From Spirosoma arboris (GTDB lineage: Bacteria > Bacteroidota > Bacteroidia > Cytophagales > Spirosomataceae): 64,000 nt of DNA. The position numbers and the translations under genes are program-made. Below, in pieces: positions 43,878 through 51,551 of the stretch. Position 1 is the stretch's first letter, and each line of letters begins with the position of its first letter. Where the stretch lies: the NCBI RefSeq assembly GCF_009754945.1, contig NZ_WPIN01000007.1, positions 310,001-374,000 of the forward strand. The letters run 5' to 3'. Below the pieces are notes generated by a model. That model did not search any database. It was not told where the DNA came from and saw only the letters and a list, made by a program, of their open reading frames with translations.

Positions 43878-43906
43878 TTTCGTACGTTGGGAAATAAAGT
43901 ACGAAA
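43878..43906. repeat. Dispersed 29-nt inverted repeat
   Basis: TTTCGTACGTTGGGAAATAA followed by AGTACGAAA; same architecture as the copies at 41541 and 42835, with one stem mismatch. Confidence 0.7.
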
Positions 43907-44102
43907 AACTTATCTAACTGCCGTTATTGTTCAGGCTGTTTGAACACCACTTCACCCGACCTACCCTACTCCTACCGCACCGGCCTTTCGACATCTTTGG
44001 CTGATTTTTATCATCTTTGCGTTGGCCAACACCGATGGCTATTCATCAGGACTATTCAGGTTAAATCGAGCTAAACAGAATGTATGCGTCGATTACAGGC
44101 CT

Positions 44103-44129
44103 TATTCTACGCATGATATGCGTAGAATA
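44103..44129. promoter_or_regulatory. Operator palindrome 1 upstream of fic
   Basis: TATTCTACGCAT and ATGCGTAGAATA are perfect 12-base inverted arms with a 3-base spacer. The half-site recurs in the second palindrome at 44158 and in ATGCGTCGAT at 44084, marking a cluster of binding sites. Confidence 0.65.
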
Positions 44130-44157
44130 GACTTGACGGTGTGGGAAACATAGCGTA

Positions 44158-44184
44158 TATTCGACGCATTGTTTGCGGAGAATA
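44158..44184. promoter_or_regulatory. Operator palindrome 2, abutting the fic start
   Basis: TATTCGACGCAT...TGCGGAGAATA is a diverged copy of palindrome 1 ending 5 bases before the fic ATG at 44190. Binding here would block initiation. The HTH-like C-terminus of the Fic protein is the natural candidate regulator. Confidence 0.6.
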
Positions 44185-44189
44185 GCCTC

Positions 44190-45308
44190 ATGTATATTTA
44201 TCAGCGACACGGTTGGCCCCATTTCCAATGGGACCAGGAAGCCCTGATCACCCTGCTGGCCAGCGTGCGGCACAAACAGGGCAGGCTCATCGGCCAGATG
44301 ATGGGCTTAGGCTTTTCCCTGCGTTCCGAGGCCATGTTACAAACCATGACCCTGGAAGTCCTCAAATCAAATGAGATCGAAGGCGAATTCCTCAATCCCG
44401 ATCAGGTCCGCTCGTCCATTGCTCGTCGGTTGGGTATCGATACGTTTAGCCTGATAGCGGCCGACCGAAACGTGGAGGGTGTTGTCGATATGCTCATCGA
44501 TGCCACCCAACAGTTTGAGCAGCCATTGACCAAAGAGCGCCTGTGCAATTGGCATGCGGCTTTGTTTCCGACCGGTCGCAGCGGCATGCATAAAATTACG
44601 GTGGCCGATTGGCGTACGGGCGAGGCAGGCCCGATGCAGGTGGTCTCAGGCCCAATTGGGCGTGAAACGGTGCATTTCCAGGCCCCCGATGCCAGCCGGT
44701 TAGACCCCGAGATGCAAACCTTCTTTGACTGGTTCAACCACGAACAGGGTCTTGATCCGGTTATCAAAGCCGCCATCGCTCATTTATGGTTTGTGACCAT
44801 CCACCCCTTCGATGATGGCAATGGGCGCATTGGGCGCACCATTGCCGATCTGCAACTGGCCAGGGCCGATGGCAGCGCCCAACGGTTTTACAGCATGTCA
44901 GCCCAAATCCGCAAAGAGCGCAACGCGTATTATCAGATATTGGAAAAAACACAGAAAGGCGATCTGGACATTACGGCCTGGCTGGACTGGTTTTTAAGTT
45001 GCCTCGACCGCGCCCTGGGAGCCACCCAGGCGTTGCTGGGTGGCGTTTTACAAAAAGCGCATTATTGGGAATGGTTTGCCACCAAGTCCCTTAGTGATCG
45101 GGGAACCCGAATGCTGAATAAGTTGCTGGACGGATTTGAGGGCAAGTTAACCACCTCGAAATGGGCAAAGATGGCCAAGTGTTCGCACGACACGGCGCTA
45201 CGGGATATTCAGCAGTTGATCGAACAAGGGGTTTTGGTCAAAGAGGAATCCGGGGGTCGCAGCACCAGTTACCATTTAGCGAAACTTCCAGCTGACAGGT
45301 GCTCGTGA
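44190..45308 (+). CDS. Fic family protein with DUF4172 N-terminus and HTH-like C-terminus
   Basis: 372 residues. The N-terminal YIYQRHGWPHFQWDQEAL is the DUF4172 signature. The Fic motif HPFDDGNGRIGR (about 211) has all catalytic residues for AMP or UMP transfer to a target hydroxyl. A likely inhibitory motif, SNEIEGEFLNPDQVR, is near residue 64. The C-terminal WAKMAKCSHDTALRDIQQLI resembles a winged helix that could bind DNA. Two palindromic operators precede the start, suggesting autoregulation. A TTG start 7 codons upstream is possible but fits the family less well. Confidence 0.87.
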   Translation: MYIYQRHGWPHFQWDQEALITLLASVRHKQGRLIGQMMGLGFSLRSEAMLQTMTLEVLKSNEIEGEFLNPDQVRSSIARRLGIDTFSLIAADRNVEGVVDMLIDATQQFEQPLTKERLCNWHAALFPTGRSGMHKITVADWRTGEAGPMQVVSGPIGRETVHFQAPDASRLDPEMQTFFDWFNHEQGLDPVIKAAIAHLWFVTIHPFDDGNGRIGRTIADLQLARADGSAQRFYSMSAQIRKERNAYYQILEKTQKGDLDITAWLDWFLSCLDRALGATQALLGGVLQKAHYWEWFATKSLSDRGTRMLNKLLDGFEGKLTTSKWAKMAKCSHDTALRDIQQLIEQGVLVKEESGGRSTSYHLAKLPADRCS

Positions 45309-45312
45309 GTAG

Positions 45313-45340
45313 AAGCCGAGTGCTTCAAACCACTCGGCTT
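45313..45340. terminator. Bidirectional terminator
   Basis: AAGCCGAGTG pairs perfectly with CACTCGGCTT around an 8-base loop, between fic and the convergent DUF736-like gene. Confidence 0.8.
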
Positions 45341-45348
45341 TCTGATGT

Positions 45349-45555
45349 CTAATCCGGCTTGGGTTTATTTCGGCGAACCGTTAAAGCATTGTCTTGACCC
45401 AAGGTATTCAGCAGCAGGTTAAGGCCTTCTTTATCCCCATGCTCCCAGGCAATACCCACTTTGATCCATTGCTGCTTATCTGAGCCTTCCCTGGCTTTCA
45501 GGTAATAAACGGTATGGGTCGGGGCTTTGGATTGGGGGTTTGTTTGCATAGTCAT
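45349..45555 (-). CDS. DUF736-like small protein, copy C
   Basis: 68 residues. THTVYYLKAREGSDKQQWIKVG then IAWEHGDKEGLNLLLNTLGQ is close to copy A and related to the frameshifted copy B. Likely DUF736-like, by eye. The ATG is preceded by AAAAGGAG at the mouth of element E1 copy 2. On the minus strand it follows the ArdC-like gene, E1 lying between the two. Confidence 0.7.
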   Translation of the reverse strand: MTMQTNPQSKAPTHTVYYLKAREGSDKQQWIKVGIAWEHGDKEGLNLLLNTLGQDNALTVRRNKPKPD

Positions 45556-45581
45556 TATCCGATCTCCTTTTCGGGTTGGTT

Positions 45582-45754
45582 GATGATGAAGCGTCCCTCG
45601 TTCGAGCGACGGTGAAAGCGCCCCGGAAGAAAAAAATCGATGCGTAGCCAACCAGCGTAGCATCTATTTTTTTCTGAAGTCGTTAGAGCCTAGTTGAGGA
45701 AGTCAACTAGGCGGGATAAGCATCCGCACCGACGATTGAACGAAGCTGCCATCA
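45582..45754. other. Structured element E1, copy 2
   Basis: Outer helix: 45597-45614 with 45727-45744, three mismatches and one wobble. Inner helix A-run/T-run at 45630-45673 enclosing ATCGATGCGTAGCC. Hairpin CCTAGTTGA/TCAACTAGG at 45689-45711. Against copy 1, four outer-helix pairs and two hairpin pairs change on both sides so that pairing is kept. It occupies the space between ardC (upstream on the minus strand) and the DUF736-like gene. Confidence 0.75.
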
Positions 45755-45841
45755 TTTATCAACGGACAAACGAAAGGAGCTTCTGGTGACGGTAGGCAAG
45801 CCAAATCGTTCAGTCCCTGGGCTCAACATGGTGAAGTCCTA

Positions 45842-46786
45842 TCAAGTGGGTTGTAAGCGATGGAGATACTCAACTGCTTTTTGCGCGTAGGATGCGGTCT
45901 GGAAGATAAGGCGTTTGTCATCTTTCAGGACTTGCAGCCAGGACTGGATATAAGCCGCGTGATGTTCTTCCGGTTGCGGTTCAAAGCCCAGATCAGCGGC
46001 CAGAAAACAGGCTCCCAGTTCGGCGACCAATTCTTCCTTACTATAGCCTTCATCCCCATAGCGTTTTTTGCCAAAGTCACGGTTCAAGCGATGTGGCGGT
46101 TTGGTCCAATGGCAAACCTCATGGGCTAAAACAGCGTAATAGCGCATAGCCGTTTCAAAGCTTTCGAACGGGGGCATCTGGATGCGGTCGGTACTCTGCG
46201 TGTAACACGCTTGGGAGCCAGTATAAATGTCGGCTTTCGTTTGAGCAAAGAACTGTTCGAGTTTCTGATCACGCGCCTGTTGATGGATAGTAACGGGTTC
46301 GGGTGTTTGATAAAAACCGTCTGACAAGCCTTCGATCTGCGAGGCATTAAAGACGGTATAGCTTTTAAGAAAGGAAATCTGGCTGGATTTGAGGTCACCA
46401 TTGGCGTCTTCCTCTTCTTTGGTGAATTTATCGGCATAGACAATTTGAGTGCCCTTCTCGCCTTTGCGAACAGAGGCTTTCATCTCGGTCGCCTGCTTAA
46501 AGGTCATCCAATAGGGCGAGGTAAAGTCTCGTTCGCTGGCAGCATTCCAGAGAATGAGTGTATTGATCCCGCTGTATGGAATAGCATTCCAGCGTAAGGG
46601 GCGCATCACCTGACCCGTCATATATTCGGAATGCCAGGGCTTGCGCCAGGACAGATTTCCCTGTTCCAGATCGGTCAGGATTTTGGCCGTGACACGGGCG
46701 TACATATCCGGCTGAGAACGTGTCGTTGGATTTGATGCGGTGGGCTGCTTGTTCGGATGGGCGTTTTTGGTAATCGATTTGGTCAT
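45842..46786 (-). CDS. ArdC-like antirestriction protein (ssDNA-binding plus zincin domain)
   Basis: 314 residues. The N-terminal half (MYARVTAKILTDLEQGNLSW, MTFKQATEMKASVRKGEKGT, IVYADKF) is the ArdC ssDNA-binding domain (DUF1738). The C-terminal half is a metallopeptidase-like domain with LAHEVCHWTKPPHRLNR (HExxH near residue 221) and EELVAELGACFLAADLGF supplying a third ligand. ArdC proteins protect incoming DNA from host restriction during conjugation. Element E2 copy 1 lies 10 bases upstream of the start. A decayed paralogue is at 38925. Confidence 0.88.
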   Translation of the reverse strand: MTKSITKNAHPNKQPTASNPTTRSQPDMYARVTAKILTDLEQGNLSWRKPWHSEYMTGQVMRPLRWNAIPYSGINTLILWNAASERDFTSPYWMTFKQATEMKASVRKGEKGTQIVYADKFTKEEEDANGDLKSSQISFLKSYTVFNASQIEGLSDGFYQTPEPVTIHQQARDQKLEQFFAQTKADIYTGSQACYTQSTDRIQMPPFESFETAMRYYAVLAHEVCHWTKPPHRLNRDFGKKRYGDEGYSKEELVAELGACFLAADLGFEPQPEEHHAAYIQSWLQVLKDDKRLIFQTASYAQKAVEYLHRLQPT

Positions 46787-46796
46787 GTGTCATACT

Positions 46797-46997
46797 CCAG
46801 AGGTTCGAGGTTATGGGGATAAGAAACCCGGCGGCTTAGCGAGCGAACCGGCGAACGTCGCGCGGCCAGAATTTTGGTGGGCGGGGAAGGCCGCAGGCCT
46901 GGGGAATCCTCCGCATCGGCGGACCGCCTGGGGGAAAATTGTGGTTGGAGAGTAAGTGGCGTCGGGTACAGCCCCAACAATAACCTCGGGTCTCTGG
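46797..46997. other. Structured element E2, copy 1
   Basis: A 201-nt element closed by 18-base arms (46797-46814 and 46980-46997) whose three non-Watson-Crick positions are all G-T wobbles. Inside are AATTTT/AAAATT (46870-46875 with 46935-46940), hairpin AGGCC/GGCCT (46888-46900) and TCCGC/GCGGA. An 18-base core, ATTTTGGTGGGCGGGGAA, is identical to E2 copy 2. It sits directly upstream of the ArdC start. Confidence 0.75.
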
Positions 46998-47059
46998 GGC
47001 ATGGCTCTCAATCGATAAGCCTATCTATCCGGCATACAGCCCTCATCCGCAAAGGAATA

Positions 47060-47490
47060 CTAACTACGAGGCGTGACGAGCAGGTGATCGAGCATGGTAA
47101 TATCGAGCCACTTGCCGCACTCGGACAGTTATCGCGTCAAGGCCAAATCCTGCGGACTAGGCTGAAGGTTCCCGGAGGGATGCGCTAAAATGATACCGCA
47201 GGTATTGGCTTTGAGCGCCGTCACAAAGATCACCTTTGGATCGACGGTACAAGCGGTCATACCACCCGTGGCGATGTCGGAAATCGCCAGGCAGTTATTC
47301 TCCCCGTCAAGCAGCAGGATTTTAAATTGTTCCAGCAATACCAGTTTGTTTTCATCCCAGGACTGGCGGAGTATTTCGTGAGCTGTTAGTGAACGGGTAA
47401 TTTGAATTCGGTCCGGATAGGGGGGTTATTGCGGTACATGCTTTCCACTTCACTGACGTTGACTAAGGACTGGCGATTGAGCTGTTCCAT
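47060..47490 (-). pseudogene. radC: Broken radC/JAB-domain gene
   Basis: The reading begins MEQLNRQSLVNVSEVE and continues to TEFKLPVH-stop. After a frame change it resumes as LTAHEILRQSWDENKLVLLE ... SDIATGGMTACTVDPKVIF ... NTCGIILAHPSGNLQPSPQD, then meets TAA before LSECGKWLDITMLDHLLVT. The JAMM motif HNHPSG is reduced to HPSG, losing a metal-binding His. One frameshift, one nonsense codon and one active-site deletion make this a clear pseudogene. Intact relatives are common in Bacteroidota mobile elements. Confidence 0.8.
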
Positions 47491-47500
47491 GATCCCTCCT

Positions 47501-48424
47501 TTACAAAGTCAGATTGAGTTGATGCCGGTGCCACGCACTGACATCTTTGTGCAACGCGTAGAGTTTGTTCATCCGCTGGTGGCTTAAACCGGCCTGCGTT
47601 TTGACGAAGTCGGCTATCGTGGTGGTAGCCGTATCGCCAGCTCTATCATTATCCATCCAGCTGTAGAGGGTTCGATACCCGTACTGGTGAATATACGGAA
47701 CGATCTGTTTTAGACAGGACATTGCGTTTAAGACAATCGTATCGCCTTTGAATCGCTGACCGTTTAACTGGCTGATGGCCGATAGATAATCCATGACGTT
47801 TTTGAACAGGTGAATGGCATTCGGTTTAGGGATCGTCCCTCGGATAAACGAAATCGCTGGTTCGCCAAGGTGCCGTTCCAGATAGGCCGTTTTTAAGGCG
47901 AACCCACCGTCTATCGTTTGAAATCCAAGCGCTATAAAATCCTTGCCCGTCTGCCGGTTGCGGACATGGATTTCCTTGAGGTAGTGTCGGGCTAAAGCCA
48001 GCGAAATACCCTGCCGTTCCAGGTAGTGAATAAGGCCCGCATACTGGATTGGCTTTTTGTGTCGCAGTTCCAGGGTTGACCAGTTATCAATCAGGCCATC
48101 CGTATTGGTGAGGTCCGGTAACTGATCCGGGATTGAGATCATCATCGTTTCGAGCCAGCGCAAGGCATCGGCCTGGGTGCCCTCCTCCCGCCTGGATTTG
48201 AGATAGGAACCCACAAAATCCACGACTGTCCTGTCCTGATGATGGGCATCCGACCAGCGGTTGGTTAACGTGTTGACCCATAAGAGGGATTGTCGCCTGC
48301 GATCCAGCGGGGATGGGTAGCGGACGATATGCGCATCGGCTCCCAGAGGCCTAAGATGAAGCTTGCCTAGAATTTCGGAAATAGGTATCGTATTGGCATG
48401 TTCTTTGTCCATTGCGCTCACCAT
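47501..48424 (-). CDS. Toprim-domain (primase-like) mobile-element protein
   Basis: 307 residues. The central and C-terminal part has toprim-like features: DTIVLNAMSCLKQ (about 213) and TLYSWMDNDRAGDTATTTIADF (about 247), where the DxD-like acidic pair would bind metal. The N-terminal domain (IPISEILGKLHLRPLG) resembles zinc-finger-less primases of integrative elements. It may prime the complementary strand after transfer. A second Met at 48412 is an alternative start. Confidence 0.72.
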   Translation of the reverse strand: MVSAMDKEHANTIPISEILGKLHLRPLGADAHIVRYPSPLDRRRQSLLWVNTLTNRWSDAHHQDRTVVDFVGSYLKSRREEGTQADALRWLETMMISIPDQLPDLTNTDGLIDNWSTLELRHKKPIQYAGLIHYLERQGISLALARHYLKEIHVRNRQTGKDFIALGFQTIDGGFALKTAYLERHLGEPAISFIRGTIPKPNAIHLFKNVMDYLSAISQLNGQRFKGDTIVLNAMSCLKQIVPYIHQYGYRTLYSWMDNDRAGDTATTTIADFVKTQAGLSHQRMNKLYALHKDVSAWHRHQLNLTL

Positions 48425-48488
48425 TGAAACGGATGTGATCGGGAACTAGGGAAGGGAAAGTTTTTGCCGAACTTTCTCTTCCCGCTTT

Positions 48489-48677
48489 TTAATCCGACAG
48501 TCGTTGATCCAGAAACTGATCTAAATCCGCTAGTCGGTAGTGCACCAGTTTGCCAATTTTGACCGGATTGAGTTGGCGACGTTTCGTACAATCCCAAACC
48601 GCTAATGTGCCCATCGAAACGCCCAGATAATCAGCGGCTTCTTTTCGGTTGAGCAGGCAAGTGTTTTTGTGGGGCAT
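48489..48677 (-). CDS. Small HTH protein, excisionase-like
   Basis: 62 residues: LLNRKEAADYLGVSMGTLAV then KIGKLVHYRLADLDQFL is the HTH_17 (MerR-like) fold used by Xis/TorI excisionases and plasmid regulators. Position near the recombinase supports a directionality-factor role, by inference. Start MPHKNTC at 48677 is preferred over a Met 19 codons earlier. Confidence 0.75.
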   Translation of the reverse strand: MPHKNTCLLNRKEAADYLGVSMGTLAVWDCTKRRQLNPVKIGKLVHYRLADLDQFLDQRLSD

Positions 48678-48734
48678 TTGGTACAGCTCCTGGTTGCAGT
48701 TGAAAAACTGTAAGTCGGATCTATCCGTAGACAT

Positions 48735-49125
48735 TTCCGTTACGGGACATTACCTAAATACTTTTGGTGGAGTCTGTCAATTCAATTGCCGTTTCATTAA
48801 AGAATGAGCAACACGCATCGCTGAACATTGTGCCTGATTGACGGGCAAAGCTTATTGGTTGCCATTTTTTTGTGCGATCATGATGCCGCCCGCTCACCGA
48901 TCAGTCTTTGATTACAGATCGATTACCAGCTTTAATGAACCAATTTTTTCACCCGTCTTCTCAAACTGTGCTGGTATGCAAGTAGGTATCAGCGGCTTGC
49001 TGAAGACCAACTACGAAACCGCTTTAGAGATGTCACATCCAGGGTCACAAGCCATTGATTGGATTGGCGATAGATCCTGCATTGTTTCATTAACCTGACA
49101 AATCATACAGCCGTAGGGGGCTTTT
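48735..49125. other. Intergenic region before the recombinase operon
   Basis: About 390 bases between the divergent HTH gene and the recombinase unit. I see no gene or clear hairpin. It should contain the promoters for both directions, and an attachment site is possible. Confidence 0.35.
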
Positions 49126-49293
49126 ATGCCTATTTCTCAAACCAATCCTGAAAACCAGGCCTATCAGGGTGTCGTGGATCACCTAATGGGGCTTTATCGG
49201 GGGAAAATCTCGCAACGGAAAGCCCATGAAGCCGCCCGCAATCTGATTGGTTTTTGTCAATTATTGCTTGAAATCAAAAGCCAGAACTCATAG
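49126..49293 (+). CDS. Small protein upstream of the serine recombinase
   Basis: 55 residues (MPISQTNPENQAYQGVVDHL ... KAHEAARNLIGFCQLLLEIK), helical and soluble, ending 9 bases before the recombinase start. The tight spacing means co-transcription. Not recognised; a regulator or partner of the recombinase is possible. Confidence 0.55.
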   Translation: MPISQTNPENQAYQGVVDHLMGLYRGKISQRKAHEAARNLIGFCQLLLEIKSQNS

Positions 49294-49302
49294 AATCAAC
49301 CA

Positions 49303-50934
49303 ATGAGCCGGAAGATAGTCGTTCTGAGTCAGCGTCCAACGACAGCTACCAAAGCTGTCATCCTGACACGGGTATCCTCAAAGGAACAAGAGGAAGGCTA
49401 TTCCATCGAAGCTCAGAAACACCGGCTGCAACTCTATTGTGAACGACGCAGCCTTACCGTATTGAAAATTTTTGAACTGGTGGAATCCTCGACCCAGGGT
49501 GATCGAAAACAGTTCATGGCGATGCTCAAATTTGTTAAAAGCCATCGCGAACCGATTGCCATTGTCGCCGACAAGGTGGATCGCGTTCAGCGGTCGTTTA
49601 AAGAATATCCGATGCTGGATGCCCTTATTCAAGCGGGAAAAATTGAGTTGCATTTCAATTCCGAAAATTATATCATTCATAAAAACTCCGTTAGCCAGGA
49701 ACGTCTCATGTGGTCCATGGGTGTGATCATGGCGCAATCCTATGTCGATAGTCTGCGTGACAATGTCAAACGCTCTATCGACCATAAAATTCGCCAGGGT
49801 GAATGGATAGCCCTGGCACCTATCGGTTATTTAAATGTGAAAGATAATCGGGGTCGTGGCGATGTCGTTGTTGACCCTGATCGGGCTTTACTGATTCGTA
49901 GGATATTTGAAACCTATGCAACGGGCGCGAGTACTCTGGAAGAAATTCGTCTGCAAGCCATCGCGTGGAGTCTTAAAAATCGGGTTGGTAAAAAAGGTAA
50001 TCTAACCCGATCACAGATTCATCAGATTATTACCAATCCCTTCTACTATGGCCGAATGATGATTAAAGGCAAGCTTTATGACCATCGGTATCCTCCTCTG
50101 ATTTCTAAAAATCTATTCGATCAATGTCAGGCTGTTTTACAGGGCTGGCACAAAAAGCCCTTTCAATGGGCGGGCAAAGAATACGTTTTTCGTGGCCTGT
50201 TAACCTGCGCGACAACGGGTCGAGTGGTTACGGCCGACACCAAGAAAAAAACCTATGTCAGCGGTGAGACAGCTCAATGGACCTATCTCCGCTGTGGCGA
50301 CCCTGAAAACCCTGAAAAACTGATGTGGGTGCGTGAAGAAGAAATTTTAGAACAAGTCGAACAGATTTTGAAACGCTTGACAATTCCTGCTGAGACATTG
50401 GAAAAAGTGCTGGCTTATATTCGCGAAACCGATCAGGTGGAAAGAGTCTTTTTGCGCCGTCAGATGGGCGAATTGCAGCGCGAACACGCCATGCTTCAAA
50501 ATCGGCTGGATACACTGATGGATTTATTGCTGGATGGCACAATCGATCGACATGATTTTGAGACCAAGAAATCTCGTTTGCGTGAACAGCAGGTGGCCAT
50601 TGAAACGCATATCTCGGCCAATCGCGAAGGGGATGATAGTTTCAAGAACGCCTTGATTTCCTTGGTATCCCTGTCCTCACAGGCCCACGAATTATTCACC
50701 GTTTCGACCATTGAGCAAAAACGTAAGATTTTAAATTTCGTGTTTGCGAACCTATCGCTAAATGGTCGAAGTCTTTGTTATTGCTTTAGAAAACCCTTCG
50801 ATCTTTTCGTCAATTGCACTAATTTAGAAGATTGGCGATCCTTAGTTGACAGCCTGCGAACTGATCCAGAGATAAGAGTGTCAATCGACGACATCCCCGT
50901 TAAATTTTGCTTCACTAATCTTGTTTCAAACTAA
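49303..50934 (+). CDS. Large serine recombinase (integrase)
   Basis: 543 residues. The catalytic Ser is in ILTRVSSKEQEEGYSIEAQ (about residue 25), and the resolvase domain continues to about 150. The recombinase domain holds GYLNVKDNRGRGDVVVDPDR and LTRSQIHQIITNPFYYGRM. A zinc-ribbon-like part (LLTCATTGR, LRCGDPENP) and a coiled coil (RQMGELQREHAMLQNRLDTL) follow. It would insert and excise the element. Large serine integrases often use attachment sites beside their gene, so one is expected near 48.7-52 kb. Confidence 0.9.
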   Translation: MSRKIVVLSQRPTTATKAVILTRVSSKEQEEGYSIEAQKHRLQLYCERRSLTVLKIFELVESSTQGDRKQFMAMLKFVKSHREPIAIVADKVDRVQRSFKEYPMLDALIQAGKIELHFNSENYIIHKNSVSQERLMWSMGVIMAQSYVDSLRDNVKRSIDHKIRQGEWIALAPIGYLNVKDNRGRGDVVVDPDRALLIRRIFETYATGASTLEEIRLQAIAWSLKNRVGKKGNLTRSQIHQIITNPFYYGRMMIKGKLYDHRYPPLISKNLFDQCQAVLQGWHKKPFQWAGKEYVFRGLLTCATTGRVVTADTKKKTYVSGETAQWTYLRCGDPENPEKLMWVREEEILEQVEQILKRLTIPAETLEKVLAYIRETDQVERVFLRRQMGELQREHAMLQNRLDTLMDLLLDGTIDRHDFETKKSRLREQQVAIETHISANREGDDSFKNALISLVSLSSQAHELFTVSTIEQKRKILNFVFANLSLNGRSLCYCFRKPFDLFVNCTNLEDWRSLVDSLRTDPEIRVSIDDIPVKFCFTNLVSN

Positions 50935-50940
50935 AATAGA

Positions 50941-50959
50941 ATTTTTCTTCTATTTTAAG
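50941..50959 (+). terminator. Hairpin after the recombinase gene
   Basis: AATAGAA TTTTTC TTCTATT is a short A/T-rich stem-loop followed by TTAAG, 6 bases past the stop. Confidence 0.4.
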
Positions 50960-51150
50960 TGAGCACATGAAAATGAACGATTTCCCATATGGAGTCCAGT
51001 TCACTTTCACCAATTCTTGCCTTTCATTCAACCTAACAATAACTTGTCCCAATTTGTACCTCAAGGTTAAATGGCTGCTTTAATAACTCCGGGAGAGATA
51101 GTACAAAAAGAAAACCCTGCCCGACTTGGTTCGAACAGGGTGATATATAG

Positions 51151-51531
51151 TTATTTTCCCTGTTTCAACAGTTCGGCAGCTTTTGCCAAATTGGATTCAA
51201 GAAACGTAATACCAAAATTTATACAGGCGGCGGCCTTGTAATAGACACTGATCGGGTAGCTCGCTTTAAAGGTTGTATCCTGCTCAACGTGGCCCCGCAG
51301 GTACCGGATTTCAGGCAAAAAGATAGGCTCCATCTCCGGTGGTACGCCAAATCCCAGATCGCACAGGCCATAGGCAATGTTCTCATCGTCGGGGTCAATC
51401 TCGATAATGAGCTAGATAGCACTTGCATCTGGCGTGAAGAGCTTCACCACCGGATAAGGATCTTTTTCGCCGTTCGCCAGATCACCATTCTTCAAGAGCT
51501 GCTGATACTGTTCGGGTGTAAATAAATCCAT
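51151..51531 (-). pseudogene. DUF2958 gene with in-frame amber codon
   Basis: The frame runs MDLFTPEQYQQLLKNGDLAN through VVKLFTPDASAI, then TAG at 51412-51414, then LIIEIDPDDENIAYGLCDLG and on to LLKQGK at 51151. Intact DUF2958 proteins have Trp at the stop position (TGG to TAG). Everything else, 126 codons, looks functional. Either a recent nonsense mutation or a read-through codon. The family is usual in mobile elements beside ArdC and DUF736. E2 copy 2 lies 20 bases upstream. Confidence 0.78.
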
Positions 51532-51551
51532 GAGCCAATCCTCCGTAAAGG

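Noticed and set aside
48838..49098. An 86-codon plus-strand frame in the gap before the recombinase operon
   Set aside because: No family resemblance, no ribosome site, and amino-acid composition looks random.
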